From Saccharothrix luteola (GTDB lineage Bacteria > Actinomycetota > Actinomycetes > Mycobacteriales > Pseudonocardiaceae), in assembly GCF_020859565.1 (NCBI RefSeq), contig NZ_JAJHUO010000005.1, positions 163,621 through 227,620 on the forward strand: 64,000 nucleotides of DNA, read 5' to 3'. Of the stretch, positions 53,354 through 62,570 are shown in pieces. Numbering within the stretch: position 1 is the stretch's first letter; each line of letters begins with the position of its first letter. The notes beneath the pieces were generated by a model. The model was not told the origin of the DNA. It worked only from the letters and a program-made list of their open reading frames with translations, and searched no databases. The position numbers and the translations under genes were made by a program.

Positions 53354-54007
53354 TCACCGCAGCCAGGTGGGCAGCAGTTGGGCCAACCGGCGCACCGCTC
53401 GGTGCTGCAGGGCCTTGATGGCGCCCTCGTTGCGACCCATCCTCGCGGCCGTCTCCGCCACGGACAAGCCCTGGATGAAGCGGAGGGTGATGCATTCACG
53501 CTGATCGTCACCCAGTTGGGCTACGCAGCGGAGCAGCTCGGCGTTGGTCGCGTCGGTCAGGACTTCCTGTTCGGGACCGTCCGTGACCTCGCGGTTGTCC
53601 GCCAGTTCGGCCGTCGTGATCTCCAGCCGGTAGCGGCTGGACTTCACGTGGTCGAAGACGATGTTCCGCGCGATCGTGACGAACCAGGCGCCGACGTCGC
53701 GGCCCTGGTAGCTGATGGACCCGATGCTGCGCAGCGCGCGGAGGAACGTCTCGCTGGTCACGTCCTCGGCCAGGGTGCGGTCGCCGACCCGGAAGAGCAC
53801 GTACCGGTAGACGACGTCGACGTACCGGTCGTACAGCGCGCCGAACGCGTCCGTGTCGCCGCCCTGAGCGGCGCGGACCAGGTTCCACGGCTCGTCGGCC
53901 GCGTTGCTCTCCACGCTGTCGATCGTGCTGGACTGCCCTCCCGCGCTCCACCTCGACCGGAGCGTCCGGATGGTTCGGACGGAGTTCTCGCGTGCCCGTG
54001 CGGTCAT
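53354..54007 (-). CDS. ECF RNA polymerase sigma factor, BldN-like
   Basis: 217 residues from ATG 54007 after GGAGGTG. A ~45-residue N-terminal extension precedes region 2 (VRAAQGGDTDAFGALYDRYV; AEDVTSETFLRALRSIGSIS; GAWFVTIARNIVFDHVKSSR) and region 4 (CITLRFIQGLSVAETAARMG, then RNEGAIKALQHRAVRRLAQL). The extension, the region 4 sequence and the adjacent RsbN-like gene point to the BldN group; in Streptomyces, BldN is made with a longer pro-sequence and controls chaplin and rodlin genes. That it sits by rex-hemACD also fits the S. coelicolor order as I remember it. Morphological role here is inferred. Confidence 0.87.
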   Translation of the reverse strand: MTARARENSVRTIRTLRSRWSAGGQSSTIDSVESNAADEPWNLVRAAQGGDTDAFGALYDRYVDVVYRYVLFRVGDRTLAEDVTSETFLRALRSIGSISYQGRDVGAWFVTIARNIVFDHVKSSRYRLEITTAELADNREVTDGPEQEVLTDATNAELLRCVAQLGDDQRECITLRFIQGLSVAETAARMGRNEGAIKALQHRAVRRLAQLLPTWLR

Positions 54008-54178
54008 CGGCTCGCGGCACCTCCACAGGGTCGCCGTGCCGGCAGCATACGTGTTGTTACTCCGTAGTAGGTAGCGGCAAGTGGTCTCGAATCTGCGACG
54101 CGGATGGAGGCAATGCGTGACGCCTCCCGCCCGTGACAGACTGCGCTGAGGTCCGCCGTGGTTCACCAGGAGGTCACG

Positions 54179-55648
54179 TTGACCGCTTCCGCAAGCAACA
54201 TCGCCGACCTGGTTCGCGCCTCCGCGCACCGTGGACCCAAGCATGCCGCGCTGGTGGATGTCACGACTGCGAACAGCTACACCTGGGCCGAGTTCGACGC
54301 CGCCGTCGACGGCGAGGCGCACCGGCTCGTCCGGGCGGGCCTGGAACCCGGCGACCGGGTCGTCGTGCGGCTGCCCACCGGTCCCGCCTTCTGCGTCGCC
54401 GTGTTCGGCGTGCTCCGCGCGGGCGGCGTGCTGGTGCCCGCCGGGCCCGGCCAGCCGACGCGCGAGCTGCAGCGCCTGGTCGCCGACAGCGGCGCGAAGC
54501 TGCTCATCGGCGACCGCGGGGACGCGGACGTCGAGGTGCTGCCGGCCCCGGCGATGGAGCCCGGCGAGGAGTTCGCCGCGATCGGCTCGGGCGAGGACCT
54601 GGCCGTGCTCGGCTACACCTCCGGCACGTCCGGCTCGCCGCGCGGCGCGATGCTGTCGCACCGGGCGCTGCTGGCCAACGTCGCGCAGTGCGCCTCCCTG
54701 CGCCCCGCGCCGGTGACGGCGGGCGACCGGGTGCTGCTGGCGCTGCCGCTGTTCCACGTCTACGGCCTCGGCCCCGGCTTGTTCCAGGTGGCGGGCGCGG
54801 GCGCGACGGCCGTGCTGCTGGAGCGGTTCGACCCGGACCAGGCGCTGACCGCGATCCGCGAGCACCGGGTGACCACGCTGGTCGGCGTGCCGCCGATGTA
54901 CGCGGCGATCCTGGCCAACCCCGTCGAACGGCTCCGCGAAGACCTGGCCACCGTCCGCCTCTTCACCTCCGGCGCGGCGCCCCTCGCGGCCGGCCTGCTC
55001 GACGCCATGCGCGACGCCGTCGGCCTGCCCGTCTACGAGGGCTACGGCCTGACCGAGACCGGTCCCGTGCTGACCACCACCCTGGCCGGCGGCGTGCCGA
55101 AGGCGGGTTCGGTCGGCCGCGCGCTGCCCGGCGTGCTGATCCGGCTGGTCGACACCGACGGCCGACCGCTGGACCAGGACGAGGACGAGCCGGGCACCGG
55201 CCTGGTCGCGGCCAAGGGCGACAACCTGTTCAGCGGCTACTGGCCGGACGGCGCGCACGGGCCCGACGCCGAGGGCTGGTTCCGCACCGGCGACGTCGGC
55301 TACCTCGACGCCGACGGCGACCTGCACCTGGTCGACCGCGCGGGCGACCTGATCATCGTCAACGGCTTCAACGTCTACCCGCACGAGGTCGAGCAGGTGC
55401 TGTCCGAGCTGGCCGGCGTGGCCGAGGCGGCGGCGGTCGGCGTGCCGGACGAGCGGACCGGCGAGTCGGTGAAGGTGGTCGTGGTGCCCGCCGACGGCGC
55501 GGAGCTCACCGAAGATGCGGTGAAGGACCACTGCGCCGGCCGGCTGGCGAAGTTCAAGGTGCCGACCGTGGTCGAGTTCGCCGCCGCCCTGCCGCACTCG
55601 CCGACCGGCAAGCTCGCGCGGGCCCGGCTGCGCCTTCCCCTAGCCTGA
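54179..55648 (+). CDS. Acyl-CoA synthetase (AMP-binding)
   Basis: 489 residues. TTG 54179 is chosen because AGGAGGT lies five bases upstream; GTG 54158 is in frame but precedes that site. ANL motifs are YTSGTSGSPRGAMLSHR, YEGYGLTETGPVL, GWFRTGDVGYLD and DRAGDLIIVNGFNVYPHE; the catalytic Lys is in SPTGKLARARL. It is a second acyl-CoA ligase in the window, distinct from the one at 33235. It precedes the glutaredoxin-like gene by five bases, so the two are co-transcribed. Confidence 0.9.
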   Translation: MTASASNIADLVRASAHRGPKHAALVDVTTANSYTWAEFDAAVDGEAHRLVRAGLEPGDRVVVRLPTGPAFCVAVFGVLRAGGVLVPAGPGQPTRELQRLVADSGAKLLIGDRGDADVEVLPAPAMEPGEEFAAIGSGEDLAVLGYTSGTSGSPRGAMLSHRALLANVAQCASLRPAPVTAGDRVLLALPLFHVYGLGPGLFQVAGAGATAVLLERFDPDQALTAIREHRVTTLVGVPPMYAAILANPVERLREDLATVRLFTSGAAPLAAGLLDAMRDAVGLPVYEGYGLTETGPVLTTTLAGGVPKAGSVGRALPGVLIRLVDTDGRPLDQDEDEPGTGLVAAKGDNLFSGYWPDGAHGPDAEGWFRTGDVGYLDADGDLHLVDRAGDLIIVNGFNVYPHEVEQVLSELAGVAEAAAVGVPDERTGESVKVVVVPADGAELTEDAVKDHCAGRLAKFKVPTVVEFAAALPHSPTGKLARARLRLPLA

Positions 55649-55653
55649 ACGCC

Positions 55654-55890
55654 GTGAGCCACCACGTCACCTTGATGAGCCGGGTCGACTGCCACGCCTG
55701 TGACCAGGCCAGAGCCGACCTGGAGCGGATCTGCGGCGAGCTGGGCGTGCCGTGGGACGTGCAGGACGTCGACACCGACCGCGAGCTGCGCGCCGAGTAC
55801 GGCGACCGGGTGCCGGTGATCCTGGTCGACGGCGAGGAGCACGGGTACTGGTCGGTCGAGGAGGACCGCCTCCGCGCGGCCCTGCGCTGA
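55654..55890 (+). CDS. Glutaredoxin-like protein (Rv0508-like)
   Basis: 78 residues from GTG (VSHHVTLMSRVDCHACDQAR). The redox motif is CHAC at about residues 13-16, followed by the cis-Pro loop RVPVILVDGEE and a short C-terminal helix. It belongs to the DUF836/glutaredoxin-2-like group that precedes hemA in mycobacteria (Rv0508). It may reduce disulfides using mycothiol or another thiol. Confidence 0.9.
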   Translation: MSHHVTLMSRVDCHACDQARADLERICGELGVPWDVQDVDTDRELRAEYGDRVPVILVDGEEHGYWSVEEDRLRAALR

Positions 55891-55950
55891 GGATTACCGG
55901 CCGCTTACGAAATCCGCCGGCCGGCGTCCCGAGGGTGTCGAATCGAGCAC

Positions 55951-57453
55951 ATGAACCGCTCGACCGCCGCCCTCGTCGGACTCCTCGGCGTGGCCGCCGC
56001 GCTCGCGGCCGGCCACCTCGTCGCGGGCGTGGTCGGACCGTCGGCCTCGCCGTTCCTCGCGGTCGGCAACACCGCGATCGACCTCGCGCCCAGCGCGCTG
56101 AAGGACTTCGCGGTGCGCACGTTCGGCACCTACGACAAGCTCGTGCTGCTGCTCGGCATGGCGGTCGTGCTGGCCGCCGCCGCCGTCGCCGCGGGCCTGC
56201 TGTCCCGCCGCACGCCGCTGCCGGGCACGGTCCTCGCCGTCGTCCTCGGCCTCCTGGGCGTCGCCGCCGCGCTCTACCGCCCCGACCTGGGCCAACTCGG
56301 CGTCCTCTCGCCCGTCGCGGCCCTGGGCACGGGCGTCGCGGTCTTCCGGTGGCTGCACGCCAAGGCGCTCGCCCCCGCCGAACCCGCCGGCGGCAGGCGC
56401 GCGTTCCTCGTCGCCTCGGGCGCGACGGCGGCGGGCGCCGGCCTCGCCGCCCTGGTCGGCCGGTTCGCCGGCGGCCGGGTGGACGTCGAGGCGTCACGAC
56501 GGGCCGTCGGCGCGCTCGAGCCCGCCTCGCCCGCGCCGCCCGTCCCGCCGGGCGCGGACTTCGCCGCCGAGGGCACCCCCACCTTCATCACGCCGAACGC
56601 CGACTTCTACCGGATCGACACCGCGCTGAGCGTGCCGCGCGTGCGCGCCGAGGACTGGGTGCTGCGGGTGCACGGCCTGGTCGACCGCGAGCTCGTCCTC
56701 CGCTACGACGACCTGCGCCGCCGTGACCTGGTCGAACGCACGGTCACCATGGTCTGCGTGTCCAACGAGGTCGGTGGGCCCTACATCTCCACCGCGAACT
56801 TCGTCGGCGTGCCGCTGCGCGACGTGCTGCTGGAGGCGGGCGTCCGCCGAGGCGCCGACCAGCTGTTCTCCACCAGCGCCGACGGCTGGACGGCGGGCTC
56901 GCCGGTCGACGTGGTGATGGAGCCAGATCGCGGCGCGCTGATCGTCCTCGGCATGAACGGCGAGCCGCTGCCGCTGGAGCACGGTTTCCCGGCCCGCCTC
57001 GTCGTGCCCGGCCTCTACGGCTACGTCTCGGCCACGAAGTGGGTCGTCGACCTGGAGCTGACCACGTTCGAGGCGAGGCGCGGCTACTGGCTGGACCGCG
57101 CGTGGGCGCAGAAGGCCCCGGTCAAGGTGATGTCCCGGATCGACCGCCCGGAGGTCCGGTCCACGGTCTCCGGCCGGGTCGTCGCCACCGGCGTGGCCTG
57201 GGCCCAGCCGACCGGCGTCGAGCGGGTCGAGGTCCGGGTCGACAGCGGCCCGTGGCGGACCGCGACCCTGGCCGACGAGGTGAACGGCTCGACGTGGCGG
57301 ATGTGGCGCGTCGAGCTCGACCTGCCGCCGGGCGGCCACACGATCGAGTCACGCGCCACCGACCGGGCCGGCTCCACCCAGCCGCAGGCCCGCCTCGCCC
57401 CGATCCCGGACGGCGCGACCGGCTGGCACTCCGTCTTCTTCACCGTCGCCTAG
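55951..57453 (+). CDS. Membrane-anchored molybdopterin oxidoreductase, sulfite oxidase-like
   Basis: 500 residues. Four to five helices occupy the first ~160 residues (AALVGLLGVAAALAAGHLVA; KLVLLLGMAVVLAAAAVAAG; PGTVLAVVLGLLGVAAALY), then a Tat-like or TM segment (RRAFLVASGATAAGAGLAAL). The sulfite-oxidase Mo domain follows: ITPNADFYRIDTAL, VTMVCVSNEVGGPYIS with the Mo-ligating Cys, VDVVMEPDRGALIVLGMNG and YVSATKWVVDLELT; a Mo-co dimerisation domain ends it (IESRATDRAGSTQP). It is the exported YedY/NarB-like form with its own membrane domain. No heme partner gene is adjacent. Confidence 0.88.
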   Translation: MNRSTAALVGLLGVAAALAAGHLVAGVVGPSASPFLAVGNTAIDLAPSALKDFAVRTFGTYDKLVLLLGMAVVLAAAAVAAGLLSRRTPLPGTVLAVVLGLLGVAAALYRPDLGQLGVLSPVAALGTGVAVFRWLHAKALAPAEPAGGRRAFLVASGATAAGAGLAALVGRFAGGRVDVEASRRAVGALEPASPAPPVPPGADFAAEGTPTFITPNADFYRIDTALSVPRVRAEDWVLRVHGLVDRELVLRYDDLRRRDLVERTVTMVCVSNEVGGPYISTANFVGVPLRDVLLEAGVRRGADQLFSTSADGWTAGSPVDVVMEPDRGALIVLGMNGEPLPLEHGFPARLVVPGLYGYVSATKWVVDLELTTFEARRGYWLDRAWAQKAPVKVMSRIDRPEVRSTVSGRVVATGVAWAQPTGVERVEVRVDSGPWRTATLADEVNGSTWRMWRVELDLPPGGHTIESRATDRAGSTQPQARLAPIPDGATGWHSVFFTVA

Positions 57454-57459
57454 ATCACC

Positions 57460-57489
57460 CGAACGGGTGCGAGCCCGCGAGCCCGTTCG
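57460..57489 (+). terminator. Hairpin after the oxidoreductase gene
   Basis: CGAACGGG (57460-57467) pairs with CCCGTTCG (57482-57489), enclosing 14 bases, seven bases past the stop. Confidence 0.5.
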
Positions 57490-57615
57490 GCGAGGTGACA
57501 CGCCGGTCGGGCGAAGTTCACCCCAAGGTGAGCCGCGTCTCGTCGTATCCACGCCGAAGGCGCGGCCCCTGTCCACCGGGGGCCGTTGCCGTGGTCGGGC
57601 ACCCGGCCGTCGACT

Positions 57616-57633
57616 TTGTGCAAGCGTTCACAA
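57616..57633. promoter_or_regulatory. Rex operator (ROP) upstream of rex-hem
   Basis: TTGTGCAAGCGTTCACAA: the outer TTGTG/CACAA arms and TTCACAA match the Rex operator pattern TGTGAA-N4-TTCACA with one substitution per left half. It lies 77-94 bases before the chosen rex start, in the only promoter-sized gap. This implies rex and the hem genes downstream are repressed by Rex when NADH/NAD+ is low. Confidence 0.85.
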
Positions 57634-57709
57634 GCGGTACGGTGGGTGCATCACTCCGCTGGTGGCGATGCCCGGCGGGTCAGTGCGACGGATGTCGAGG
57701 AGTTCCAGC

Positions 57710-58480
57710 GTGGCGGCTCAGCGGGGCGAGGGTGACGGTGTCGTGACCCGCCCAGGGGAGACCGGTGCCGAAGCGCCCGCCGACGTCCGGGAGCGGGCAC
57801 GCGCGATCCCCGAGGCGGCGGTGGCGCGGCTCGCCGTCTACCTCCGCGTCCTCTCGGGCATGGTCGAGCAGGGCGTGACGACCATCTCCAGCGAGGAGCT
57901 CGCGGGCGCGGCCGGGGTCAACTCGGCCAAGCTCCGCAAGGACCTGTCCTACATCGGCTCGTACGGCACGCGCGGCGTCGGCTACGACGTCGAGGTGCTC
58001 GTCAGCCACATCGAGCGGATCCTCGGCCTCACCCGCAAGCACTCGGTCGCGGTCGTCGGCATCGGTAATCTTGGTCACGCGCTGGCGAACTACGGCGGTT
58101 TCCCCAGCCGGGGCTTCCCGGTCGCCGCGCTGTTCGACATCGACCCGGACCTGACGGGAGTGCCGGTAGGCGGCATTCCGGTCGACCACATCGACGACAT
58201 CACGTCCGTCTGCGCGGAGCGCGAGGTCTCGATCGGGGTCATCGCGACACCCCCACAGGCAGCTCAGGCCGTCTGCGACCGTTTGGTATCCGCCGGAGTC
58301 CAGTGCATCCTGAACTTCGCACCCGTCGTGCTCCAAGTGCCGGACTACGTCGAAGTGCGCAAGGTCGACCTGGCGGTCGAGATGCAGATCCTGTCGTTCC
58401 ACGTCGCGCGACGGGCTGACGAGGCCGCCGGTGACGTGGTCAACGGCATCGGTGTGGACGGGGTGGTGATTCGCCCGTGA
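57710..58480 (+). CDS. rex: Redox-sensing transcriptional repressor Rex
   Basis: 256 residues from GTG 57710, seven bases after GAGGAG; ATGs at 57668 and 57692 are in frame but precede that site. The N-terminal winged helix ([39 protein letters not shown]) binds DNA, and the Rossmann domain ([36 protein letters not shown]) binds NADH/NAD+. NADH releases Rex from DNA. In Streptomyces it controls its own rex-hemACD operon, cyd and other respiratory genes. The operator at 57616-57633 supports the same circuit here; hemA begins 34 bases after its stop. Confidence 0.96.
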   Translation: MAAQRGEGDGVVTRPGETGAEAPADVRERARAIPEAAVARLAVYLRVLSGMVEQGVTTISSEELAGAAGVNSAKLRKDLSYIGSYGTRGVGYDVEVLVSHIERILGLTRKHSVAVVGIGNLGHALANYGGFPSRGFPVAALFDIDPDLTGVPVGGIPVDHIDDITSVCAEREVSIGVIATPPQAAQAVCDRLVSAGVQCILNFAPVVLQVPDYVEVRKVDLAVEMQILSFHVARRADEAAGDVVNGIGVDGVVIRP

Positions 58481-58514
58481 TCGTGCGGGTAGTGCGCCGG
58501 TCGGTGGTGCGCTC

Positions 58515-59837
58515 ATGAGCGTTCTCGTCGTCGGTCTGTCCCACCGGACCACGCCGGTCCCCGTGCTGGAGCGCGTCGCGGTCGCCGACGCCGACCGCGG
58601 CAAGGTCCTGGACCAGCTGCTGAAGGCGCCGAGCGTGTCCGAGGCCGTGCTGCTGTCGACCTGCAACCGGGTCGAGGTGTACGCGGTCGTGGAGACGTTC
58701 CACGGTGGCATGAACGAGGTCGTCGAGGTGCTCGCCCGGCAAGCCGGCGCCGAGCCCGCCGACCTGTTCGAGCACCTGTACGTGCACTACTCCGCCGCCG
58801 CGGTCGAGCACCTGTTCTCGGTGGCCGGCGGCCTCGACTCCATGGTCGTCGGCGAGGCCCAGATCCTGGGCCAGCTGCGCAACTCCTACAACGCCGCCGA
58901 CGAGCAGGGCGTGGTCGGCCGCACGCTGCACGAGCTGGTCCAGCACGCGCTGCGGGTCGGCAAGCGCGTGCACACCGAGACCGACATCGACCACGCGGGC
59001 GCGTCCGTCGTCTCCGAGGCCCTCGCCGACGCCGCGACCGCCCTCGGTGGCCTCGAAGGGCGCAAGGCCCTGATCGTCGGCGCGGGCTCCATGGGCGGCC
59101 TTGCCGCCGCCCACCTGCGCCGGGCCGGCATCGGCGAGGTCGTGATCGCCAACCGGACGCCCGCCAACGGCGAACGCCTGGCCACGGCCCTGCGCGCGGA
59201 CGGCGTCAGCGCGACCTCGACCGGGCTGGCCGGCCTCGCCGACGAGGTCGCCAAGGCCGACGTGCTGTTCGCGTGCACCGGCTCCGTCGGCACGGTCGTC
59301 GGCGCGGAGCACATCGGCGACCGCGCGCCGGACCGGCCGCTGGTCGTCTGCGACCTCGGCCTGCCCAAGGACGTCGACCCGGCCGCGACGCTGCTCGACC
59401 ACGTCCGCGTGGTCGACCTGGAGACCCTTCAGCGCAGGCTGTCCGACGCCCCGACCGGGCAGGGCACGCTGCGCGCGGCGGAGATCGTGGCCGAGGAGGT
59501 CCGCGCCTACCTGGCGGGGCAGCGCTCGGCCGGGGTCACGCCCACCGTGACGGCGCTGCGCAAGCGCGCCGCCGAGGTGGTGGACGCCGAACTGCTGCGC
59601 CTGGACTCGCGGCTGCCCGAGCTGCCCGCCCCGGTCCGCGACGAGCTGGCCAAGACCGTGCGCCGGGTGGTGGACAAGCTCCTGCACACCCCCACCGTGC
59701 GGGTGAAGGAGCTGGCCGCGGCGCCCGGTGGGGCCGGGTACGCCGAGGCGCTGCGCGAGCTGTTCGGGCTCGACCCGCAGGCGCCGTCCGCCGTCAGCAC
59801 CCCCCATTCGACGCAACCCAAAGGTGAGAAGCGGTGA
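58515..59837 (+). CDS. hemA: Glutamyl-tRNA reductase
   Basis: 440 residues. The nucleophilic Cys50 is in [47 protein letters not shown] and the NADPH domain [19 protein letters not shown] follow; a C-terminal dimerisation helix ends it. It reduces Glu-tRNA to glutamate-1-semialdehyde, the first step of C5 tetrapyrrole synthesis. No hemL is present in the window. Its stop overlaps the hemC start (GTGA). Confidence 0.97.
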   Translation: MSVLVVGLSHRTTPVPVLERVAVADADRGKVLDQLLKAPSVSEAVLLSTCNRVEVYAVVETFHGGMNEVVEVLARQAGAEPADLFEHLYVHYSAAAVEHLFSVAGGLDSMVVGEAQILGQLRNSYNAADEQGVVGRTLHELVQHALRVGKRVHTETDIDHAGASVVSEALADAATALGGLEGRKALIVGAGSMGGLAAAHLRRAGIGEVVIANRTPANGERLATALRADGVSATSTGLAGLADEVAKADVLFACTGSVGTVVGAEHIGDRAPDRPLVVCDLGLPKDVDPAATLLDHVRVVDLETLQRRLSDAPTGQGTLRAAEIVAEEVRAYLAGQRSAGVTPTVTALRKRAAEVVDAELLRLDSRLPELPAPVRDELAKTVRRVVDKLLHTPTVRVKELAAAPGGAGYAEALRELFGLDPQAPSAVSTPHSTQPKGEKR

Positions 59838-60790
59838 ACCGCACCCTGAGGATCGGCACCCGCGGCAGCGCCCTCGCGCTCGCGCAGACCGGCCACGTGG
59901 CCGACGCGCTGCGCGAGGCGGGCGCGAACGTGGAGATCGTCACGATCTCCACGCCCGGTGACCGCTCGTCCGCACCCATCGCCGAGATCGGCATCGGGGT
60001 GTTCACCTCGGCGCTGCGCGACGCGCTCGCCAACGGCGAGATCGACGTCGCCGTGCACTCCTACAAGGACCTGCCCACCGCGCCCGACCCGCGCCTGTCG
60101 CTGGCCGCCGTCCCGCTGCGGGAGGACCCGCGCGACGCGCTGGTCGCCCGCGACGGCCTGACCCTCGGCGAACTGCCGACCGGCGCGAAGGTGGGCACCG
60201 GCTCGCCCCGCCGCGCCGCGCAGCTCAACGCGCTCGGACTGGGCATCGAGGTGGTCGCGCTCCGCGGCAACGTCGACACCCGCATCCGCAAGGTGGCGGA
60301 CGGCGAGCTGGACGCCGTCGTGCTCGCCCGCGCCGGCATCGCCCGCCTCGGCCGCACCGCCGAGATCACCGAGACCTTGGAGCCCATCCAGATGCTCCCC
60401 GCGCCCGCGCAGGGCGCCCTCGCAGTGGAGTGCCGGGTCGACGACGTCGACGCCGAACACCTCCTCCAGTCCACTTTGGACGATTCGGCCAGCAGGGCCG
60501 CTGTCGCCGCCGAGCGCGCCCTCCTGGCCGCGCTCGAGGCAGGCTGCAGCGCGCCGGTCGGCGCACTGGCCGATGTGGTGGAAGACCTCGCCGAAGACGC
60601 AGCCGACGGGTCGACGAGAGTCGTTCTCCGCCTGTCCCTGCGCGGGGTCATGGCGACGGAGGATGGCGACCTCCTCCGTGCGTCCGCCACCGGTGACTTG
60701 ACCGCAGCAGAGGAACTCGGCCGCGCGCTGGCCGCCGAGTTGCTCGACCTCTCCGGCCACGCCACCGCGTCGCCGGCGGGGCGTAGTTGA
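59834..60790 (+). CDS. hemC: Hydroxymethylbilane synthase
   Basis: 318 residues. [28 protein letters not shown] (catalytic Asp-loop region), [14 protein letters not shown] and [20 protein letters not shown] are complete. The dipyrromethane cofactor Cys is in [12 protein letters not shown]. It joins four porphobilinogen units into hydroxymethylbilane. GTG start within the hemA stop; the stop is next to the hemD start. Confidence 0.97.
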   Translation: MNRTLRIGTRGSALALAQTGHVADALREAGANVEIVTISTPGDRSSAPIAEIGIGVFTSALRDALANGEIDVAVHSYKDLPTAPDPRLSLAAVPLREDPRDALVARDGLTLGELPTGAKVGTGSPRRAAQLNALGLGIEVVALRGNVDTRIRKVADGELDAVVLARAGIARLGRTAEITETLEPIQMLPAPAQGALAVECRVDDVDAEHLLQSTLDDSASRAAVAAERALLAALEAGCSAPVGALADVVEDLAEDAADGSTRVVLRLSLRGVMATEDGDLLRASATGDLTAAEELGRALAAELLDLSGHATASPAGRS

Positions 60791-60804
60791 TGGGGAGTGC
60801 CCTG

Positions 60805-62337
60805 ATGACCCGCGCACGCAAGACCCCCGGCCGAGTCGCGTTCGTCGGCTCAGGTCCGGGCGACACCGGGCTGCTCACGGTCCGGGCCCGCGACCTGCTC
60901 CACAAGGCGGAGCTCGTGGTCACGGACCCGGACGTCCCGGCCGAGGTGGTGGCGCTGGTACCCGACGGCGTCGAGGTGCGACCCGCCGTGGGCGATCCCG
61001 CCGACGTCGCGAAGGACCTGGTCGCCGAGGCGAAGAACGGCCACGCCGTGGTCCGCCTGGTAGCCGGCGACCCGCTGACCCTGGACTCCGTGGTGAAGGA
61101 GGCCCAGGCCGTCTCCAAGACCACGATCGCCTTCGACGTGGTGCCCGGCGTCCCGGCCGGCACCGCGGTGCCGGCCTACGCCGGCGTCGCACTGGGCGCC
61201 GTCCACACCGAGGCCGACGTCCGGGGCGTGGCCGACTGGTCCGGCCTGGCCGCCGCACCGGGAACGCTCGTCCTGCACGCCACCGGCGGCCACCTGGCCG
61301 AGGCCGCGTCGTCTCTCGTCGAGAACGGCCTGGCCCCGCAGACCCCGGTCGCGGTGACCTGCGACGGCACCGGCTTCGGCCAGCGCACCGTGGACACCAC
61401 GCTCGCCTCCCTGGCCGCCGACGCCGGCGACCTGGGCGGCCCGCTGGTCGTCACCGTCGGCGCGGCCGTGGCCGGTCGACCGAAGCTGTCCTGGTGGGAG
61501 TCCCGCGCGCTCTACGGCTGGCGGGTCCTCGTCCCGCGCACCAAGGAACAGGCGGGCGCGATGAGCGACCGGCTGCACTCCCACGGCGCGATCCCGGTCG
61601 AGGTCCCGACCATCTCCGTCGAGCCACCGCGCAGCCCCGCCCAGATGGAGCGCTCGGTGAAGGGCCTGGTCGACGGCCGCTACCAGTGGGTCGTCTTCAC
61701 GTCGACCAACGCCGTCCGCGCCGTCTGGGAGAAGTTCCGCGAGTTCGGCCTGGACGCCCGCGCGTTCTCCGGCGTGAAGATCGCCTGCGTCGGCGAGAGC
61801 ACGGCCGCCAAGGTCCGCAGCTTCGGCATCATCCCGGAACTGGTCCCGTCCGGCGAGCAGTCCTCGGAAGGCCTGCTGGCCGACTTCCCGCCGTACGACG
61901 ACATACTGGACCCGGTGGACCGCGTCCTGCTCCCGCGAGCGGACATCGCCACCGAAACCCTGGCGGCCGGCCTGCGCGAACGCGGCTGGGAGATCGACGA
62001 CGTCACGGCCTACCGCACGGTCCGCGCCGCCCCGCCGCCCGCGGACACCCGCGAGATGATCAAGTCGGGCGGTTTCGACGCGGTCTGCTTCACCTCGTCC
62101 TCCACGGTCCGCAACCTGGTCGGCATCGCGGGCAAGCCACACGCCCGCACCCTGGTCGCGTGCATCGGCCCGCAGACCGCCGAAACGGCCCGCGAGTTCG
62201 GCCTCCGCGTCGACGTCCAACCGGAAGACGCCAACGTCCCGGCGCTCGTCGACGCCCTCGCGCAACATGCGGCGAGGTTGAGGGCCGAAGGCGCTTTGCC
62301 GCCGCCCCGCAAGACCAAGCGCCTGCGCAGGTCATGA
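60805..62337 (+). CDS. hemD: Bifunctional HemD: degenerate SUMT domain plus uroporphyrinogen-III synthase
   Basis: 510 residues from ATG 60805, eight bases after GGGGAG; TTG 60787 and ATG 60790 overlap the hemC stop and are less likely. Residues 1-240 have the SUMT (CobA) fold: FVGSGPGDTGLLTVRARDLL, VPGVPAGTAVPAYAGVALG and CDGTGFGQRTVDTTLASL. But the usual GGDPFVFGRG loop reads AGDPLTLDSV, so methyltransferase activity is doubtful. Residues ~250-500 are uroporphyrinogen-III synthase: WRVLVPRTKEQAGAMSDRL, VFTSTNAVRAVWEKF, and CFTSSSTVRNLVGI. It closes hydroxymethylbilane with ring-D inversion. This fused form is typical of actinobacteria. Confidence 0.93.
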   Translation: MTRARKTPGRVAFVGSGPGDTGLLTVRARDLLHKAELVVTDPDVPAEVVALVPDGVEVRPAVGDPADVAKDLVAEAKNGHAVVRLVAGDPLTLDSVVKEAQAVSKTTIAFDVVPGVPAGTAVPAYAGVALGAVHTEADVRGVADWSGLAAAPGTLVLHATGGHLAEAASSLVENGLAPQTPVAVTCDGTGFGQRTVDTTLASLAADAGDLGGPLVVTVGAAVAGRPKLSWWESRALYGWRVLVPRTKEQAGAMSDRLHSHGAIPVEVPTISVEPPRSPAQMERSVKGLVDGRYQWVVFTSTNAVRAVWEKFREFGLDARAFSGVKIACVGESTAAKVRSFGIIPELVPSGEQSSEGLLADFPPYDDILDPVDRVLLPRADIATETLAAGLRERGWEIDDVTAYRTVRAAPPPADTREMIKSGGFDAVCFTSSSTVRNLVGIAGKPHARTLVACIGPQTAETAREFGLRVDVQPEDANVPALVDALAQHAARLRAEGALPPPRKTKRLRRS

Positions 62338-62380
62338 CCCAACCGGGCCTCAACGGACCCGGAACCGACCCACCGAGGCC

Positions 62381-62506
62381 CGATTTGACATGGGTTCGGG
62401 TGCCTTAGGCTGGTCGGAGCCGGCAGGCCCGGCGGGATGCTCTTCCCCGCCGGGCCTGCCGGCTACGGCCTGCCTGGGGTGCCCGTAAGGGCCCCGTGTC
62501 ACATCG
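62381..62506. repeat. MITE-like 126-bp palindromic element, copy 2
   Basis: Same length as copy 1 and inverted relative to it. CGATTTGACATGGG starts it; the far end is a degenerate match (GTGTCACATCG). An 18-bp perfect GC stem surrounds the centre. The left flank (62351-62380) is also nearly identical to the reverse complement of copy 1's right flank. It sits in the 233-base gap between hemD and hemB, the only large gap in the hem cluster. Confidence 0.75.
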
Positions 62507-62570
62507 AGCCGGGCTGAACCACTGAGCTCGACCACGGCCGGGCTCACCACAGCACAGGGAGTGCCCCGCA

